DNA of 64,000 bases from [Mycobacterium] crassicus (GTDB taxonomy: Bacteria > Actinomycetota > Actinomycetes > Mycobacteriales > Mycobacteriaceae), in assembly GCF_020181615.1 (NCBI RefSeq), contig NZ_CP084029.1:1227043-1291042 (forward strand), in the 5' to 3' direction. Position 1 is the first letter of the stretch. The number at the start of each line of letters is the position of its first letter. The position numbers and the translations under genes were made by a program. A model generated the notes under the pieces. The model was not told where the DNA came from. It was given only the letters and a program-made list of their open reading frames with translations, and did not search any database. Below are positions 27,065 through 37,856 of this stretch, piece after piece.

Positions 27065-28266
27065 TCAGCGAGCTGGAGGCAAAACGCCACCATCACGAGC
27101 TCGGCTGGTTCGCCCGCCAGGCGTTGCGCCTCTTCGACGACATGAGGTTGGAGCACGGTCGTCTTGATCAGCCCATTCCCGTTGGGAAGCAAGGCGGTAC
27201 GTTGCATGTCGAGCTCAACCACAGCGACCCCGCGGTGCTGCCGACCGGGTTCCGCACCGACAGCAACGACTCCCGGATCCTGACCTGCGCCGCCAACCTG
27301 GCGGCTGAGGGGCGGCGAGTCACGTTGGTGAGCAAGGACATTCCGCTGCGAGTCAAGGCCGCCGCACTCGGCCTGGCCGCCGACGAATACCACGCCCAGG
27401 ACGTCGTCGTCTCCGGCTGGACCGGGATGGACGAGGTCGAGGCGTCTGTCGAGGACATCGACACCCTGTTCGACGAGGGCGAGATCGACCTGACTGCCGC
27501 GCGGGATCTCCCGTGCCACACCGGAATCCGGCTGTTGGCCGGCGCCTCGCACGCGCTGGGCCGGGTCAACGCAGCCAAGCGGGTGCAGCTGGTCCGCGGT
27601 GACCGGGAGGTGTTCGGCCTGCGCGGGCGCTCCGCCGAGCAGCGGGTGGCGTTGGACCTGTTGCTCGACGAATCGGTCGGCATCGTCTCGCTGGGCGGTA
27701 AAGCCGGCACCGGCAAATCCGCGCTGGCGCTGTGCGCCGGCCTGGAAGCAGTCTTGGAACGGCGGACCCAGCGCAAGGTGGTGGTGTTCCGGCCGCTGTA
27801 CGCCGTCGGCGGACAGGAGCTCGGCTACCTGCCGGGCTCCGAGAACGAGAAGATGGGGCCGTGGGCCCAGGCGGTGTTCGACACCCTGGAGGGCCTGGCC
27901 AGCCCGGCGGTGCTCGAGGAAGTGTTGTCCCGCGGCATGCTCGAAGTGCTGCCGCTGACCCACATCCGGGGCCGGTCGCTGCACGACTCGTTTGTGATCG
28001 TCGACGAGGCCCAGTCGCTGGAGCGCAACGTGCTGTTGACGGTGTTGTCCCGGCTGGGCACCGGATCGCGGGTGGTGCTCACCCACGACGTCGCCCAGCG
28101 GGACAACCTGCGGGTCGGCCGGCACGACGGGATCGCCGCGGTGATCGAGAAGCTCAAGGGCCACCCGCTGTTCGCCCACATCACGCTGCTGCGCAGCGAA
28201 CGCTCGCCGATCGCGGCACTGGTCACCGAGATGCTCGAGGAGATCAACCCCGAAGCCCTGCCCTGA
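26959..28266 (+). CDS. phoH2: PhoH2: PIN-domain RNase fused to PhoH ATPase/helicase
   Basis: Two-domain protein of 435 aa. Residues ~5-135 form a PIN RNase domain with acidic residues in [18 protein letters not shown] and [10 protein letters not shown]. Residues ~230-435 form a PhoH P-loop ATPase with Walker [10 protein letters not shown] and Walker [10 protein letters not shown]. Characterised mycobacterial PhoH2 is an ATP-dependent RNA helicase/RNase. GTG 26959 is chosen because CTGGAG (26945-26950) lies 8 nt upstream and it gives the Rv1095-like N-terminus [11 protein letters not shown]. Confidence 0.92.
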   Translation: MPEIRTYVLDTSVLLSDPWACARFAEHQVVVPLVVISELEAKRHHHELGWFARQALRLFDDMRLEHGRLDQPIPVGKQGGTLHVELNHSDPAVLPTGFRTDSNDSRILTCAANLAAEGRRVTLVSKDIPLRVKAAALGLAADEYHAQDVVVSGWTGMDEVEASVEDIDTLFDEGEIDLTAARDLPCHTGIRLLAGASHALGRVNAAKRVQLVRGDREVFGLRGRSAEQRVALDLLLDESVGIVSLGGKAGTGKSALALCAGLEAVLERRTQRKVVVFRPLYAVGGQELGYLPGSENEKMGPWAQAVFDTLEGLASPAVLEEVLSRGMLEVLPLTHIRGRSLHDSFVIVDEAQSLERNVLLTVLSRLGTGSRVVLTHDVAQRDNLRVGRHDGIAAVIEKLKGHPLFAHITLLRSERSPIAALVTEMLEEINPEALP

Positions 28267-28274
28267 GCCCCCGG

Positions 28275-28280
28275 TAGGCT
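28275..28280 (+). promoter_or_regulatory. Predicted leaderless -10 box of the deacetylase gene
   Basis: TAGGCT lies 6 nt before GTG 28287. Confidence 0.45.
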
Positions 28281-28286
28281 GCCGGG

Positions 28287-29135
28287 GTGGCAAAACCCTG
28301 GCGCATCGGTGTCGTGGCGATAGCAGTTGCGGTGCTCGGCGCCTGCACCAGCCATGTACACGAGGCGTCGGCCGAGCCGGTGGACTGCGCCATGGTCAAG
28401 TGTGTGGCGCTGACCTTCGACGACGGGCCGTCGCCCTACACCGACCGGCTGCTGCGGATCTTGAATGACGCCGACGCGCGTGCGACGTTCTTCCTGATCG
28501 GCAACAAGGTGGCGGCCGACCCGGCCGGCGCTGCGCGGATCGCCGAGGCCGGGATGGAGATCGGCAGCCACACCTGGGAACACCCGAATATGACCACGAT
28601 CCCGGCGACGGATGTGGCCGCCCAGTTCAGCCGGGCCAACGACGCGATCCGGTCGGCCACCGGGGTGACGCCGACGCTGTGGCGTCCGCCCGGCGGGCTC
28701 ACCGACGATGCGGTGAACGCCCGCGCCGCCCAATTCGGGCTGGCCGGCATCCTCTGGGATGTCATCCCGTTCGACTGGATCAACGACGCCGACACCGCCG
28801 CCACCCGCTACATGCTGATGACCCAGATCAAGCCCGGCTCGGTGGTGCTGTTCCACGACACGTACTCGTCCACCGTCGATCTGGTGTACCAATTCCTGCC
28901 GGTGCTGAAAGCCAATGGCTACCACCTGGTTACGGTCGGCGAGCTGCTCGGCCCGCGTGCACCGGGCAGCGTCTACGGCAGCCGGGACAACGGCCCCCCG
29001 GTCAACGACTTGCACGACATCCCGCCCGCGGACATCCCGGGGTTGCCGGCGACGCCGTCGCCGCCGCCGATGCCGAACTTCCCGATCACCGACATCGCCG
29101 GGGCGAATTCCGGGGGACCCAACAACGGGGCGTGA
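28287..29135 (+). CDS. Exported polysaccharide deacetylase, probable lipoprotein (Rv1096-like)
   Basis: NodB-domain carbohydrate esterase 4 enzyme of 282 aa. Motif 1 is TFDDGPS; motif 2 is SHTWEHPN with the two zinc His; motif 3 is WRPPGG; motif 5 is VLFHDTY. The N-terminus is a lipoprotein signal ending in V-L-G-A-C (Cys20), so it should sit on the outer face of the membrane. The C-terminus is Pro- and Asn-rich. Rv1096 is a peptidoglycan N-deacetylase, the probable function here. Confidence 0.87.
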   Translation: MAKPWRIGVVAIAVAVLGACTSHVHEASAEPVDCAMVKCVALTFDDGPSPYTDRLLRILNDADARATFFLIGNKVAADPAGAARIAEAGMEIGSHTWEHPNMTTIPATDVAAQFSRANDAIRSATGVTPTLWRPPGGLTDDAVNARAAQFGLAGILWDVIPFDWINDADTAATRYMLMTQIKPGSVVLFHDTYSSTVDLVYQFLPVLKANGYHLVTVGELLGPRAPGSVYGSRDNGPPVNDLHDIPPADIPGLPATPSPPPMPNFPITDIAGANSGGPNNGA

Positions 29136-29144
29136 TCGGCGTGG

Positions 29145-30542
29145 TCACCGAGCGGGACCGTCGGCGGTGTCGATGTCACCCGCCTTGGCCGCGGCCCGGA
29201 GTCGGTGGAAGTCGTCGAGTGACTTCTCGGCGTAGGCATAGGACCACTCGACGATCGCATTGGTCACCGTGTCGTTGCTACCGACGTACCCGCGCAACAT
29301 CGAGAGATTGGCGCTCTGGGCGTGTGCCCGCGCCAAGGCCACCGCGCACGCGATCACGTACTCGCCGAACGTTTTCGCGGGCATGCCTTGGAGTTCGACG
29401 GTGCCCTTCATGTCATGGAACTGGCGAACGTAGAAGTCGCGGCCGTCGTAGCGCATCGTGCCCAGGAATACGTCGGAGCTGCCCTGCAGGATCCGCTGGC
29501 CGTCCATCACCCGAACGCCTTGGCCGTAGGTCGCGATGGCCTCGCGCAGAATCCCCGGCTGCGGCGCGTGCCCGAACTCGTCGAGCACCGACCGGGACGC
29601 CTCCTTGGCCTGCAGGATCAGCGGTTCGTCGGTGGGACCGGTCAGGATCGCCAGGTAACACCGTGTCCCGACGCTACCCACCCCCACGACCCGGCGGGCG
29701 ATGTCGGTGACTCGAAAGTGCGACAGCACAACGGCGACGTCGACGGGCACGCCCCCGATGTATTCGCGCAGCGACTCGACCAGTTCGGTCTCGGCGTCGA
29801 CGTCCACGTGCTCCAGCACCGGAGGGTTCTCCAGCAGCCGGGGTGTCCCGTCGGGTCCCAGCGTCATGATCCGCGCGAACACCCTTGACGAGGTCTGCTT
29901 GCGGGCCCGCTTGAGGGTGCGGTTGAGGACGGCCGCAACGCCGGCGTCCATCTGGTTGCGATAGCGCTCGGGTTCCATGCGCAGGTAGTAGCGGTCCAGA
30001 ACCGTCATGCCGAGCATGGTGTCCAGTCCGGTGCGGTACGCGCGCACCGTCCGCTCCGCCATCTGCCGGATCGCCTTGGATGGGTACCGGGCGTGCCGGC
30101 CCCCGATGACGACGCTGGTGACCAAGCGCTTGAGGTCCCATTCCGCCGGTGCGATGGCGGCCTCGTCGAAATCGTTGAGGTCGAACACCAGCGCCCGGTC
30201 GGGTGCGGCGTAGATGCCGAAGTTCGCCAGGTGGGCGTCACCGCAGCACAGCACCTCGATCCCGCTGGATTTACCGGCGGCAAGGTCGGCGGCCATGACC
30301 GCGGCCGAGCCGCGATAGAACGAGAACGGGTCGGCGAGCATCCGCGCGAACCGCAGCGGAACCAGCTCCGGCACCCTCCTAGCGTTCTGCGCGACGAGGA
30401 TTTCGGTGGCACTGCGCGTGCTCGGCGTCAGCTGGGCCAGCTCCCGGCGGGGGGTGATCTTGCGCTGCGCCCGGCCCCGCGCCAGATCCTGCTCGGGGTC
30501 CCGCAGATCGATCACGCGCTCGCGCAGCGCCCGCCTGGGCAT
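29145..30542 (-). CDS. DUF2252 family protein
   Basis: A 465-aa protein of the DUF2252 family, distantly kinase-like. CCGDAHLANFG resembles the phosphotransferase HGDLHxxN loop, and VFDLNDFDEA resembles the metal-binding segment of aminoglycoside-kinase-like proteins. The ATG at complement 30540-30542 is preceded by a minus-strand TAGAGT box 8 nt away. The open frame continues upstream to 30893, but that part overlaps the divergent gene and is rejected. Function unknown; a small-molecule kinase is possible. Confidence 0.8.
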   Translation of the reverse strand: MPRRALRERVIDLRDPEQDLARGRAQRKITPRRELAQLTPSTRSATEILVAQNARRVPELVPLRFARMLADPFSFYRGSAAVMAADLAAGKSSGIEVLCCGDAHLANFGIYAAPDRALVFDLNDFDEAAIAPAEWDLKRLVTSVVIGGRHARYPSKAIRQMAERTVRAYRTGLDTMLGMTVLDRYYLRMEPERYRNQMDAGVAAVLNRTLKRARKQTSSRVFARIMTLGPDGTPRLLENPPVLEHVDVDAETELVESLREYIGGVPVDVAVVLSHFRVTDIARRVVGVGSVGTRCYLAILTGPTDEPLILQAKEASRSVLDEFGHAPQPGILREAIATYGQGVRVMDGQRILQGSSDVFLGTMRYDGRDFYVRQFHDMKGTVELQGMPAKTFGEYVIACAVALARAHAQSANLSMLRGYVGSNDTVTNAIVEWSYAYAEKSLDDFHRLRAAAKAGDIDTADGPAR

Positions 30543-30550
30543 GACTGCGA

Positions 30551-30556
30551 ACTCTA
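30551..30556 (-). promoter_or_regulatory. Predicted leaderless -10 box of the DUF2252 gene
   Basis: On the minus strand TAGAGT lies 8 nt before the ATG at 30542. Confidence 0.4.
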
Positions 30557-30612
30557 GCGCGCGCGGCGAATTCTGGTGGATGAGACGACGAAGCGTGCCA
30601 GAATCGGAACGC

Positions 30613-32640
30613 ATGACTGATTTCACCAGGCGTGCGATTCTCGGTCGATTTGCTGCCGTCGGCGTCACCGCCGCGGCCGCATCCGCTCTGGCATCCGCGT
30701 GCGAAGACAAGCACGTCGAGGGCGGCACCGTGCAGACCGACAACAAGGTCAAGCCGGCCACCGATGCCACCAAGTCCGCCAACTCCCAAGTGCTCAACTC
30801 GCTGCCGTTCAACGACCGCGGCGACTTCGACGACGCCCAGCGTAATCTCATCGCCAAACCCGACACCCTGACGATCAAAGGTGCCGACGGCAACGCCGTC
30901 TGGGATCTGGAGAGCTACAAGACGTTCATCGGTGACGACAAGCCGGCACCGGACACCGTCAATCCCAGTCTTTGGCGCAATGCGCAGCTGTGCATGAACT
31001 ACGGCCTGTTCAAGGTCGTCGACCGGATCTACCAGGTGCGCGGCTACGACCTGTCGAACATCACCTTCATCCAGGGCGACACCGGGTGGATCGTGTTCGA
31101 CACCTTGATCTCGCCCGAGACCGCCAAAGCCGCGCTGGATCTGGCGAATCAGCATCTGGGGGAGAAGCCGATCGTCGCCGTCGTGCACAGTCACTCCCAT
31201 ACCGATCACTACGGCGGGGTGCGCGGCATCATCGCGCAGCAGGACGTCGACTCCGGCAAGGTCAAGGTGATCGCGCCGGTGAACTTCGTCGAGGATGTGG
31301 TCGACGAGAATGTGATCGCGGGCAATGCGATGTCGCGCCGGGCGGTCTACATGTACGGCGCCTTGCTGCCCCGAGACGCCCAGGGCGGAGTGAACGCCGG
31401 TCTGGGGCAGACGATTTCGACCGGGAAACCGAGCCTGGTCATCCCGACCGACATCGTCAGCACGACCGGAACGAAGCTGACCGTCGACGGTGTCGAGATG
31501 GTGTTCCAGATGACCCCGGGCACCGAGGCGCCCACCGAGATGAACACCTTCTTCCCGCAGTTCAAGGCGATGTGGATGGCGGAGAACACCACCAACACCA
31601 TGCACAACCTGCTCACGCTGCGCGGCGCTCAGGTGCGTAACCCGCTGATCTGGGCGGCGTTCATCGACGAGACGATCCGGCTGTACGGCCCGCAGACCGA
31701 GGTGAAGTTCCAGAGCCACCACTGGCCGATGTGGGGCAACGCCAAGATCATCGACTACTTCAAGCGCCAGCGCGATCTGTACAAGTACACCCACGATCAG
31801 TCGGTGCGGCTGATGAACCACGGCTACATCGGCTCGGAGATCGCCGAAGAGATCGCGCTTCCGTCGGAGCTGGACAGCTTCTGGCCGGGCCGCGGCTACT
31901 ACGGAACCCTGCGCCACAACTCGCGCGCGGTGTACCAGCGCTACATGGGTTGGTATGACGGCAACCCATCCGATCTCAACGACCTCCCGCCGGCCGACGC
32001 CGCCACCAAGTACATCGAGTACATGGGGGGCGAGGGAGCGGTACTGCGGAAAGTCAAGGGCGACTTCGACTCCGGCAACTACCGCTGGGCCGCGACGGTG
32101 CTCAAGCACGTCGTGTTCGCCAACCCCGACAGCGTCGACGGCAAGAACCTGCTGGCCGACTGCTACGAGCAGCTCGGCTATCAGGCCGAGTCCGGGCCCT
32201 GGCGTTCGGAGTACCTGCAGGGAGCCGCTGAACTGCGCAACGGAGTTCCGGACATCGCTGCCACCGACACCGCGAGCCCGGACACCATCCGGGCCATGCC
32301 CCCGGAGAAGCTGTTCGACTATCTCGCCGTGCGGCTCAACGGGCCGAAGGCTGCGGGCAAGAAGATCACGCTCAACATGAAGTTCACCGACCTGAACTCC
32401 GAATACGGACTCACGGTGGAGAACGCGGTGCTGAACTACGCGCCCGAGCCGGTCGCGGGAGCCGACGCCAACCTCACCCTGACCAAGGCGACGCTCGACG
32501 ATATCGAGCTCAAGAACGTCACCCTGGATGAGGCCATCTCCTCGAAGCGGATCACCATAGACGGCAACCGGGGTGCCTTCGACGAGTTCATGGGGCTGCT
32601 CGACACGTTCCCGTTCTGGTTCAACATCGTCACGCCCTGA
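30613..32640 (+). CDS. Exported alkylsulfatase (metallo-beta-lactamase fold, SdsA-like)
   Basis: Type III alkylsulfatase-like zinc enzyme of 675 aa that would hydrolyse alkyl sulfates such as dodecyl sulfate. The zinc motif is HSHSHTDHYGG (about 195-205), followed by the conserved MPGTEAPTEMN-type substrate/zinc segment. The C-terminal ~130 residues resemble the SCP2-like domain of SdsA1. The N-terminus TRRAILGRF plus a hydrophobic run ending in SAC suggests Tat export, perhaps with lipidation. ATG 30613 is preceded by CAGAAT 8 nt upstream. The 3' end overlaps the convergent lipoprotein gene by 11 nt. Confidence 0.87.
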   Translation: MTDFTRRAILGRFAAVGVTAAAASALASACEDKHVEGGTVQTDNKVKPATDATKSANSQVLNSLPFNDRGDFDDAQRNLIAKPDTLTIKGADGNAVWDLESYKTFIGDDKPAPDTVNPSLWRNAQLCMNYGLFKVVDRIYQVRGYDLSNITFIQGDTGWIVFDTLISPETAKAALDLANQHLGEKPIVAVVHSHSHTDHYGGVRGIIAQQDVDSGKVKVIAPVNFVEDVVDENVIAGNAMSRRAVYMYGALLPRDAQGGVNAGLGQTISTGKPSLVIPTDIVSTTGTKLTVDGVEMVFQMTPGTEAPTEMNTFFPQFKAMWMAENTTNTMHNLLTLRGAQVRNPLIWAAFIDETIRLYGPQTEVKFQSHHWPMWGNAKIIDYFKRQRDLYKYTHDQSVRLMNHGYIGSEIAEEIALPSELDSFWPGRGYYGTLRHNSRAVYQRYMGWYDGNPSDLNDLPPADAATKYIEYMGGEGAVLRKVKGDFDSGNYRWAATVLKHVVFANPDSVDGKNLLADCYEQLGYQAESGPWRSEYLQGAAELRNGVPDIAATDTASPDTIRAMPPEKLFDYLAVRLNGPKAAGKKITLNMKFTDLNSEYGLTVENAVLNYAPEPVAGADANLTLTKATLDDIELKNVTLDEAISSKRITIDGNRGAFDEFMGLLDTFPFWFNIVTP

Positions 32641-33244
32641 TCCGGCGGTAGTTGCCGGGGGCGGCATGGGGGACCGCCGGCGGACCGGCGGTCACGCACT
32701 TGCCGTTGGAGCCGTCATTGCCGCCGACGTAGTCCCAGCCGCTTGGGCAGTCGCAGTACGGGCCGAGGATGCCGCTCCCGACATGGCAGGTGAATCCGGG
32801 TGACACTTGGTTGTGGATCACCGGAGGGCAGTCCCCGGAGGTAGGTGCGGTTGTCCCGTCCGGGCATTTGACGTCGGGAGGGGGGCACGTCTGGGGGCTG
32901 TACACGGTTGTGCCGTTCCCGCATGTGACCGGTGACGGGCAGGTCTCGGTCCCCGTAGTGGTGGTGCCACCCGGGCATTCGTTGGTGACCGGCGTCGGGC
33001 AGCGTTGATCCGCGGGAACTGTTGTGCCGTCAGGACAGGACGTTTGCGGTTGCGAGGTCGTTCCGGCGTCGTCGGGCCGGCTTGATCCTCCCGAATCGTG
33101 GTGTTGACCCGACTTTTGTTGGGTGGTCTTGGTGACTGTCGGCCCCGGGCTGACGGTGCTGGGCTCGCTGGCACAGCCGCCGAGGGCGAACATGATCGCG
33201 GCGGTCAGCGAAACGAGGGCGCCGAGGGCGCGTCGATGTCCCAT
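32630..33244 (-). CDS. Cys-rich repeat lipoprotein
   Basis: A 204-aa protein. The lipoprotein signal peptide ends in A-L-G-G-C (Cys24). A Ser/Thr/Gln-rich linker follows, then at least five imperfect repeats built on C-P-D/G-G-T-T...C-P (for example SCPDGTTVPADQRCP and KCPDGTTAPTSGDCP). The C-terminal segment has further Cys (FTCHVGSG, PYCDCPSGWDY, GKCV). The spaced cysteines suggest disulfide-linked small modules on the cell surface. No family name recognised. Confidence 0.7.
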   Translation of the reverse strand: MGHRRALGALVSLTAAIMFALGGCASEPSTVSPGPTVTKTTQQKSGQHHDSGGSSRPDDAGTTSQPQTSCPDGTTVPADQRCPTPVTNECPGGTTTTGTETCPSPVTCGNGTTVYSPQTCPPPDVKCPDGTTAPTSGDCPPVIHNQVSPGFTCHVGSGILGPYCDCPSGWDYVGGNDGSNGKCVTAGPPAVPHAAPGNYRRIRA

Positions 33245-33331
33245 GCCAACTCCTCAAGCCGGGTCAGCAAACGATTTTCGGGGATCAGTTTCGCACGCGC
33301 ATAGCGCTCTAACAGGGTTTTGCAGGGGAAG

Positions 33332-34663
33332 CTATCCCGACGACGACTCGGTCCTCGGTTTCAGAGCGAAGCGGAGACGGAGAACGACGGCGGCCGAGGC
33401 CAGCGAAAATGCCCCGACCACCCACAGTCCGGCCTTGTTGCTGCCGGTCAGATCGGCCAGCCAGCCGGTGACGTAGGGACCGCCGAAACCGCTGACGTTG
33501 CCCAGCGAGTTGATCAACGCGATGCCGCCGGCGGCCGCCGTTCCGGTGAGAAACGTCGACGGCAGCGCCCAGAAGACCGGCATTGCGCACATGATCGAGC
33601 ACGTCGACAGCGTGATCGCGACCATCGCCAGGTACGGATTGGCCATATACAACGCCGCGGGAATGCTCACGCCCCCGACGATCGCGGGGATCGCCACATG
33701 CCAGACGCGTTCCCCGGTCCGGTCGGCGTGGCGGGCCCACGGCACCATCACGACGGCCGCGATGGCCCAGGGAACAGCGATCACGACGCCGCGTCCGATG
33801 ACGCTCAGTTGACTGCCGTACTGCTGGGTGAACCCGGCGACGACCGTCGGCAGGAAGAACCCGACGGCGTACAGGCCGTAGACGATCCCGAAGTAGACGA
33901 ACGCCAATGCCAGCATTCGGGGATGGCTCAGCGCCTTTCGCAGCGGCCAACGCTGACCCGCCTCGGCCGCCGCCCGCTCTTGGGCCAATGTCGTTTCCAG
34001 CCACTGCCTCTCGTCGGCGTCGAGCCAGCGTGCCTGCGCCGGACGGTCGGTCAGGTAGAACCAGCACGCGAACGCGAGCGCAATCGCGGGCAGCCCCTCG
34101 ACCAGGAACATGACACGCCACCCGGCCAGACCGAAAACTCCCTGGCCCCAGTCGATCACGAATGAGGACAAGGTGGAGCCGATCGCTGTCGACACCGGCA
34201 CCGCCACCATGAAAAGCGAGATCGCCCGGGACCGCTGCTTCTGCGGGAACCAGAACGTCAGAAACAGGATGATGCCCGGGAAGAATCCCGCCTCGGCCAC
34301 CCCCAACAGGAATCGCAGCACCACGAGCGTCGCCGCGTTGGGCACGAAAGCGATTGCGGTGCTGACGATCCCCCAGGTCAGCATGATGCGGGCAAGCCAA
34401 CGCCGGCCGCCGAACCTGTGCAGAGCGATATTGCTGGGTATTTCCAGCAACAGGTAGCCGAAGAAGAAGATCCCCGAGGCGAACCCGAACATGGTCGCGG
34501 TCATGCCGAGTTCGTCGTTCATGCCGTTGGGCCCGGCGAAGCCGATGTTGACGCGGTCCAGGTAGTTGACGAAGTAGAGCAGCCCCAGGAACGGGATGAG
34601 ACGACGAGAGACCTCCGCCAGCGTCGTCCGGCCCAGCTCAGCCCCGGCGGGGTCAGCCTTCAT
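33332..34663 (-). CDS. MFS transporter, anion:cation symporter (ACS) family
   Basis: Twelve-helix major facilitator of 443 aa. The N-terminal signature YFVNYLDRVNIGFA is typical of ACS-family transporters for organic anions (glucarate, phthalate, hexuronate, allantoate types). The family loop-2/3 motif RFGGRRWLARIM is present. Substrate cannot be read from sequence. Lies 16 nt upstream-side of fumC's stop on the same strand; a dicarboxylate-like substrate would fit but is speculation. Confidence 0.85.
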   Translation of the reverse strand: MKADPAGAELGRTTLAEVSRRLIPFLGLLYFVNYLDRVNIGFAGPNGMNDELGMTATMFGFASGIFFFGYLLLEIPSNIALHRFGGRRWLARIMLTWGIVSTAIAFVPNAATLVVLRFLLGVAEAGFFPGIILFLTFWFPQKQRSRAISLFMVAVPVSTAIGSTLSSFVIDWGQGVFGLAGWRVMFLVEGLPAIALAFACWFYLTDRPAQARWLDADERQWLETTLAQERAAAEAGQRWPLRKALSHPRMLALAFVYFGIVYGLYAVGFFLPTVVAGFTQQYGSQLSVIGRGVVIAVPWAIAAVVMVPWARHADRTGERVWHVAIPAIVGGVSIPAALYMANPYLAMVAITLSTCSIMCAMPVFWALPSTFLTGTAAAGGIALINSLGNVSGFGGPYVTGWLADLTGSNKAGLWVVGAFSLASAAVVLRLRFALKPRTESSSG

Positions 34664-34679
34664 CCGCGGCCCGGTGGGG

Positions 34680-36074
<1,395 letters not shown>

Positions 36075-36110
36075 AGCTATGCAGTCCTCGCTATTGCTGA
36101 TTCAGACAGT

Positions 36111-37151
36111 TCAGGGCAGGGGGTAGGCGGCGTGTGCGTCGCCGGTGAAGTCGACGGCCGAGTACTCGTTGAGCTTCGACAGCCGGTGGTATGCCTCGAT
36201 CATCCGGACGGTGCCGGACTTGGAGCGCATCACGATCGACTGGGTGGTGCAGCCGCCCGGGAAGTAGCGCACCCCCTTGAGCAGGTCGCCGTCGGTGACG
36301 CCGGTGGCGCAGAAGAACACGTTCTCGCCGGAGACCAGGTGTTCGGTGGTCAGCACCTCGTCCAGGTCGTATCCGGCGTCCAGGGCCCGCTGCCGCTCGG
36401 CGTCGTCGGTGGGCGCCAGCTGGGCCTGGATCGCGCCGCCCATGCAGCGGATCGCGGCGGCGGCGATGATGCCCTCCGGGGTGCCGCCGATCCCGGCCAG
36501 CATGTCGGTGCCCGAGTCGGGCCGGCACGCCGAGATGGCGCCGGCCACATCGCCGTCGGAGATCAGCCGGATGCGGGCGCCGGTGGCTCGCGCGTCGGCG
36601 ATCAGCTGGGCGTGCCGCGGCCGGTCCAGGATGCACACCGTCATGTCCCGGGTGGACATGCCCTTGACCTTGGCGACCGCGCTGATGTTGTCGGCGATCG
36701 GCTTGGTGATGTCCAGCACGTCGGCGGCTTCGGGCCCGACGGCGATCTTGTTCATGTAGAACACCGCCGACGGGTCGAACATCGAGCCGCGCTCGGCCAC
36801 CGCCAGCACCGAGATGGCGTTGGGCATCCCCTTGCTCATCAGGGTGGTGCCGTCGATCGGGTCGACGGCGAAGTCGCAGTCCGGGCCGTCGCCGTTGCCG
36901 ACCTCTTCGCCGTTGTAGAGCATCGGCGCGTCGTCTTTCTCGCCCTCGCCGATCACCACCACACCGCGCATCGACACGGAGTTGACCAGTTCACGCATCG
37001 CGTCGACGGCCGCGCCGTCGCCGCCCTCCTTGTCGCCGCGGCCGACCCAGCGGCCGGCGGCCATGGCCCCGGCCTCGGTTACCCGCACCAGTTCCAAGGC
37101 GAGGTTGCGGTCCGGAGCTTCGCGTCGAGGTGGTCCCGTCATGCCAGTCAC
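36111..37151 (-). CDS. glpX: Fructose-1,6-bisphosphatase, class II (GlpX)
   Basis: Gluconeogenic enzyme (346 aa) dephosphorylating fructose-1,6-bisphosphate. Metal and substrate motifs visible are [19 protein letters not shown] and GIGGTPEGI. GlpX is the only FBPase reported for M. tuberculosis and is needed for growth on lipids. Upstream gene of the glpX-fumC pair. Confidence 0.94.
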   Translation of the reverse strand: MTGMTGPPRREAPDRNLALELVRVTEAGAMAAGRWVGRGDKEGGDGAAVDAMRELVNSVSMRGVVVIGEGEKDDAPMLYNGEEVGNGDGPDCDFAVDPIDGTTLMSKGMPNAISVLAVAERGSMFDPSAVFYMNKIAVGPEAADVLDITKPIADNISAVAKVKGMSTRDMTVCILDRPRHAQLIADARATGARIRLISDGDVAGAISACRPDSGTDMLAGIGGTPEGIIAAAAIRCMGGAIQAQLAPTDDAERQRALDAGYDLDEVLTTEHLVSGENVFFCATGVTDGDLLKGVRYFPGGCTTQSIVMRSKSGTVRMIEAYHRLSKLNEYSAVDFTGDAHAAYPLP

Positions 37152-37206
37152 GGTTGCTCATTGTCCCAGAACCGGCTCAGCACGACTGAGCTGGGATACT
37201 GGCAGC

Positions 37207-37848
37207 GTGACCTCCGAGCCCCAGCCGCCGACCCTCCCTGCCCCGAGGCCCGCCAAACCACGTCTGCTGCAGGACGGCCGTGACATGTTCTGGTCGATCG
37301 CACCGCTGGTCCTGGCCTGCATCGTGCTGGCCGGTGTGGCCGGGACGTGCTCGTTCAACCCCGGCGGGAACCCGACCGGGCCGGTGCCGTCCTACGACGC
37401 CGTCGCCGCACTGAACGCCGACGCGCAGACCTTCGGGTTCCCGGTGCGGCTGCCGCACCTGCCGGAGGGTTGGCAACCCAACTCCGGGAGTCGCGGCAGC
37501 ATCACCGACGGGCACAGCGACTCCTCCGGTCAGCGGTTGCGCGCGGTCACCTCGCGTGTCGGCTACATCAGCCCGACCGGGATGTACATCAGCCTGAGCC
37601 AGAGCAACGCCGACGAGGTCCCGCTGGTCGCGTCCCTCAGCCCCGGACTGCACCCGACCGGCACCGAAGACGTCGACGGCACCACCTGGGTGGTCTATGA
37701 GGGTGAGGGGAAGCCGGTGTGGACCACCCGGTTGGCCTCGAAGGCCGGGCCCGCTCAGCTGGCGATTACGGGTGCGGCCGGCCCGGACGAGTTCCGCACG
37801 CTGGCCGCGGCCACGCAATCCCAGCCACCGTTACCGCCTGAACACTAG
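37207..37848 (+). CDS. DUF4245 membrane-anchored protein (Rv1100-like)
   Basis: A 213-aa protein with a short Pro-rich cytoplasmic start, one transmembrane helix (FWSIAPLVLACIVLAGVAGTCSF, about 29-51) and an extracytoplasmic domain. The GTG at 37207 is preceded by GATACT with a 6-nt spacer, a near match to the leaderless layout. Divergent from glpX. Function unknown. Confidence 0.75.
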   Translation: MTSEPQPPTLPAPRPAKPRLLQDGRDMFWSIAPLVLACIVLAGVAGTCSFNPGGNPTGPVPSYDAVAALNADAQTFGFPVRLPHLPEGWQPNSGSRGSITDGHSDSSGQRLRAVTSRVGYISPTGMYISLSQSNADEVPLVASLSPGLHPTGTEDVDGTTWVVYEGEGKPVWTTRLASKAGPAQLAITGAAGPDEFRTLAAATQSQPPLPPEH

Positions 37849-37856
37849 GGAGAGCC

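Noticed and set aside
30543..30893. N-terminal extension of the DUF2252 gene
   Set aside because: It would overlap the divergent sulfatase gene by about 280 nt; the shorter ATG has a fitting -10 box.
30379..32667. 762-aa minus-strand open frame over the alkylsulfatase
   Set aside because: Shadow of a gene with clear zinc motifs on the plus strand; no recognisable domain.
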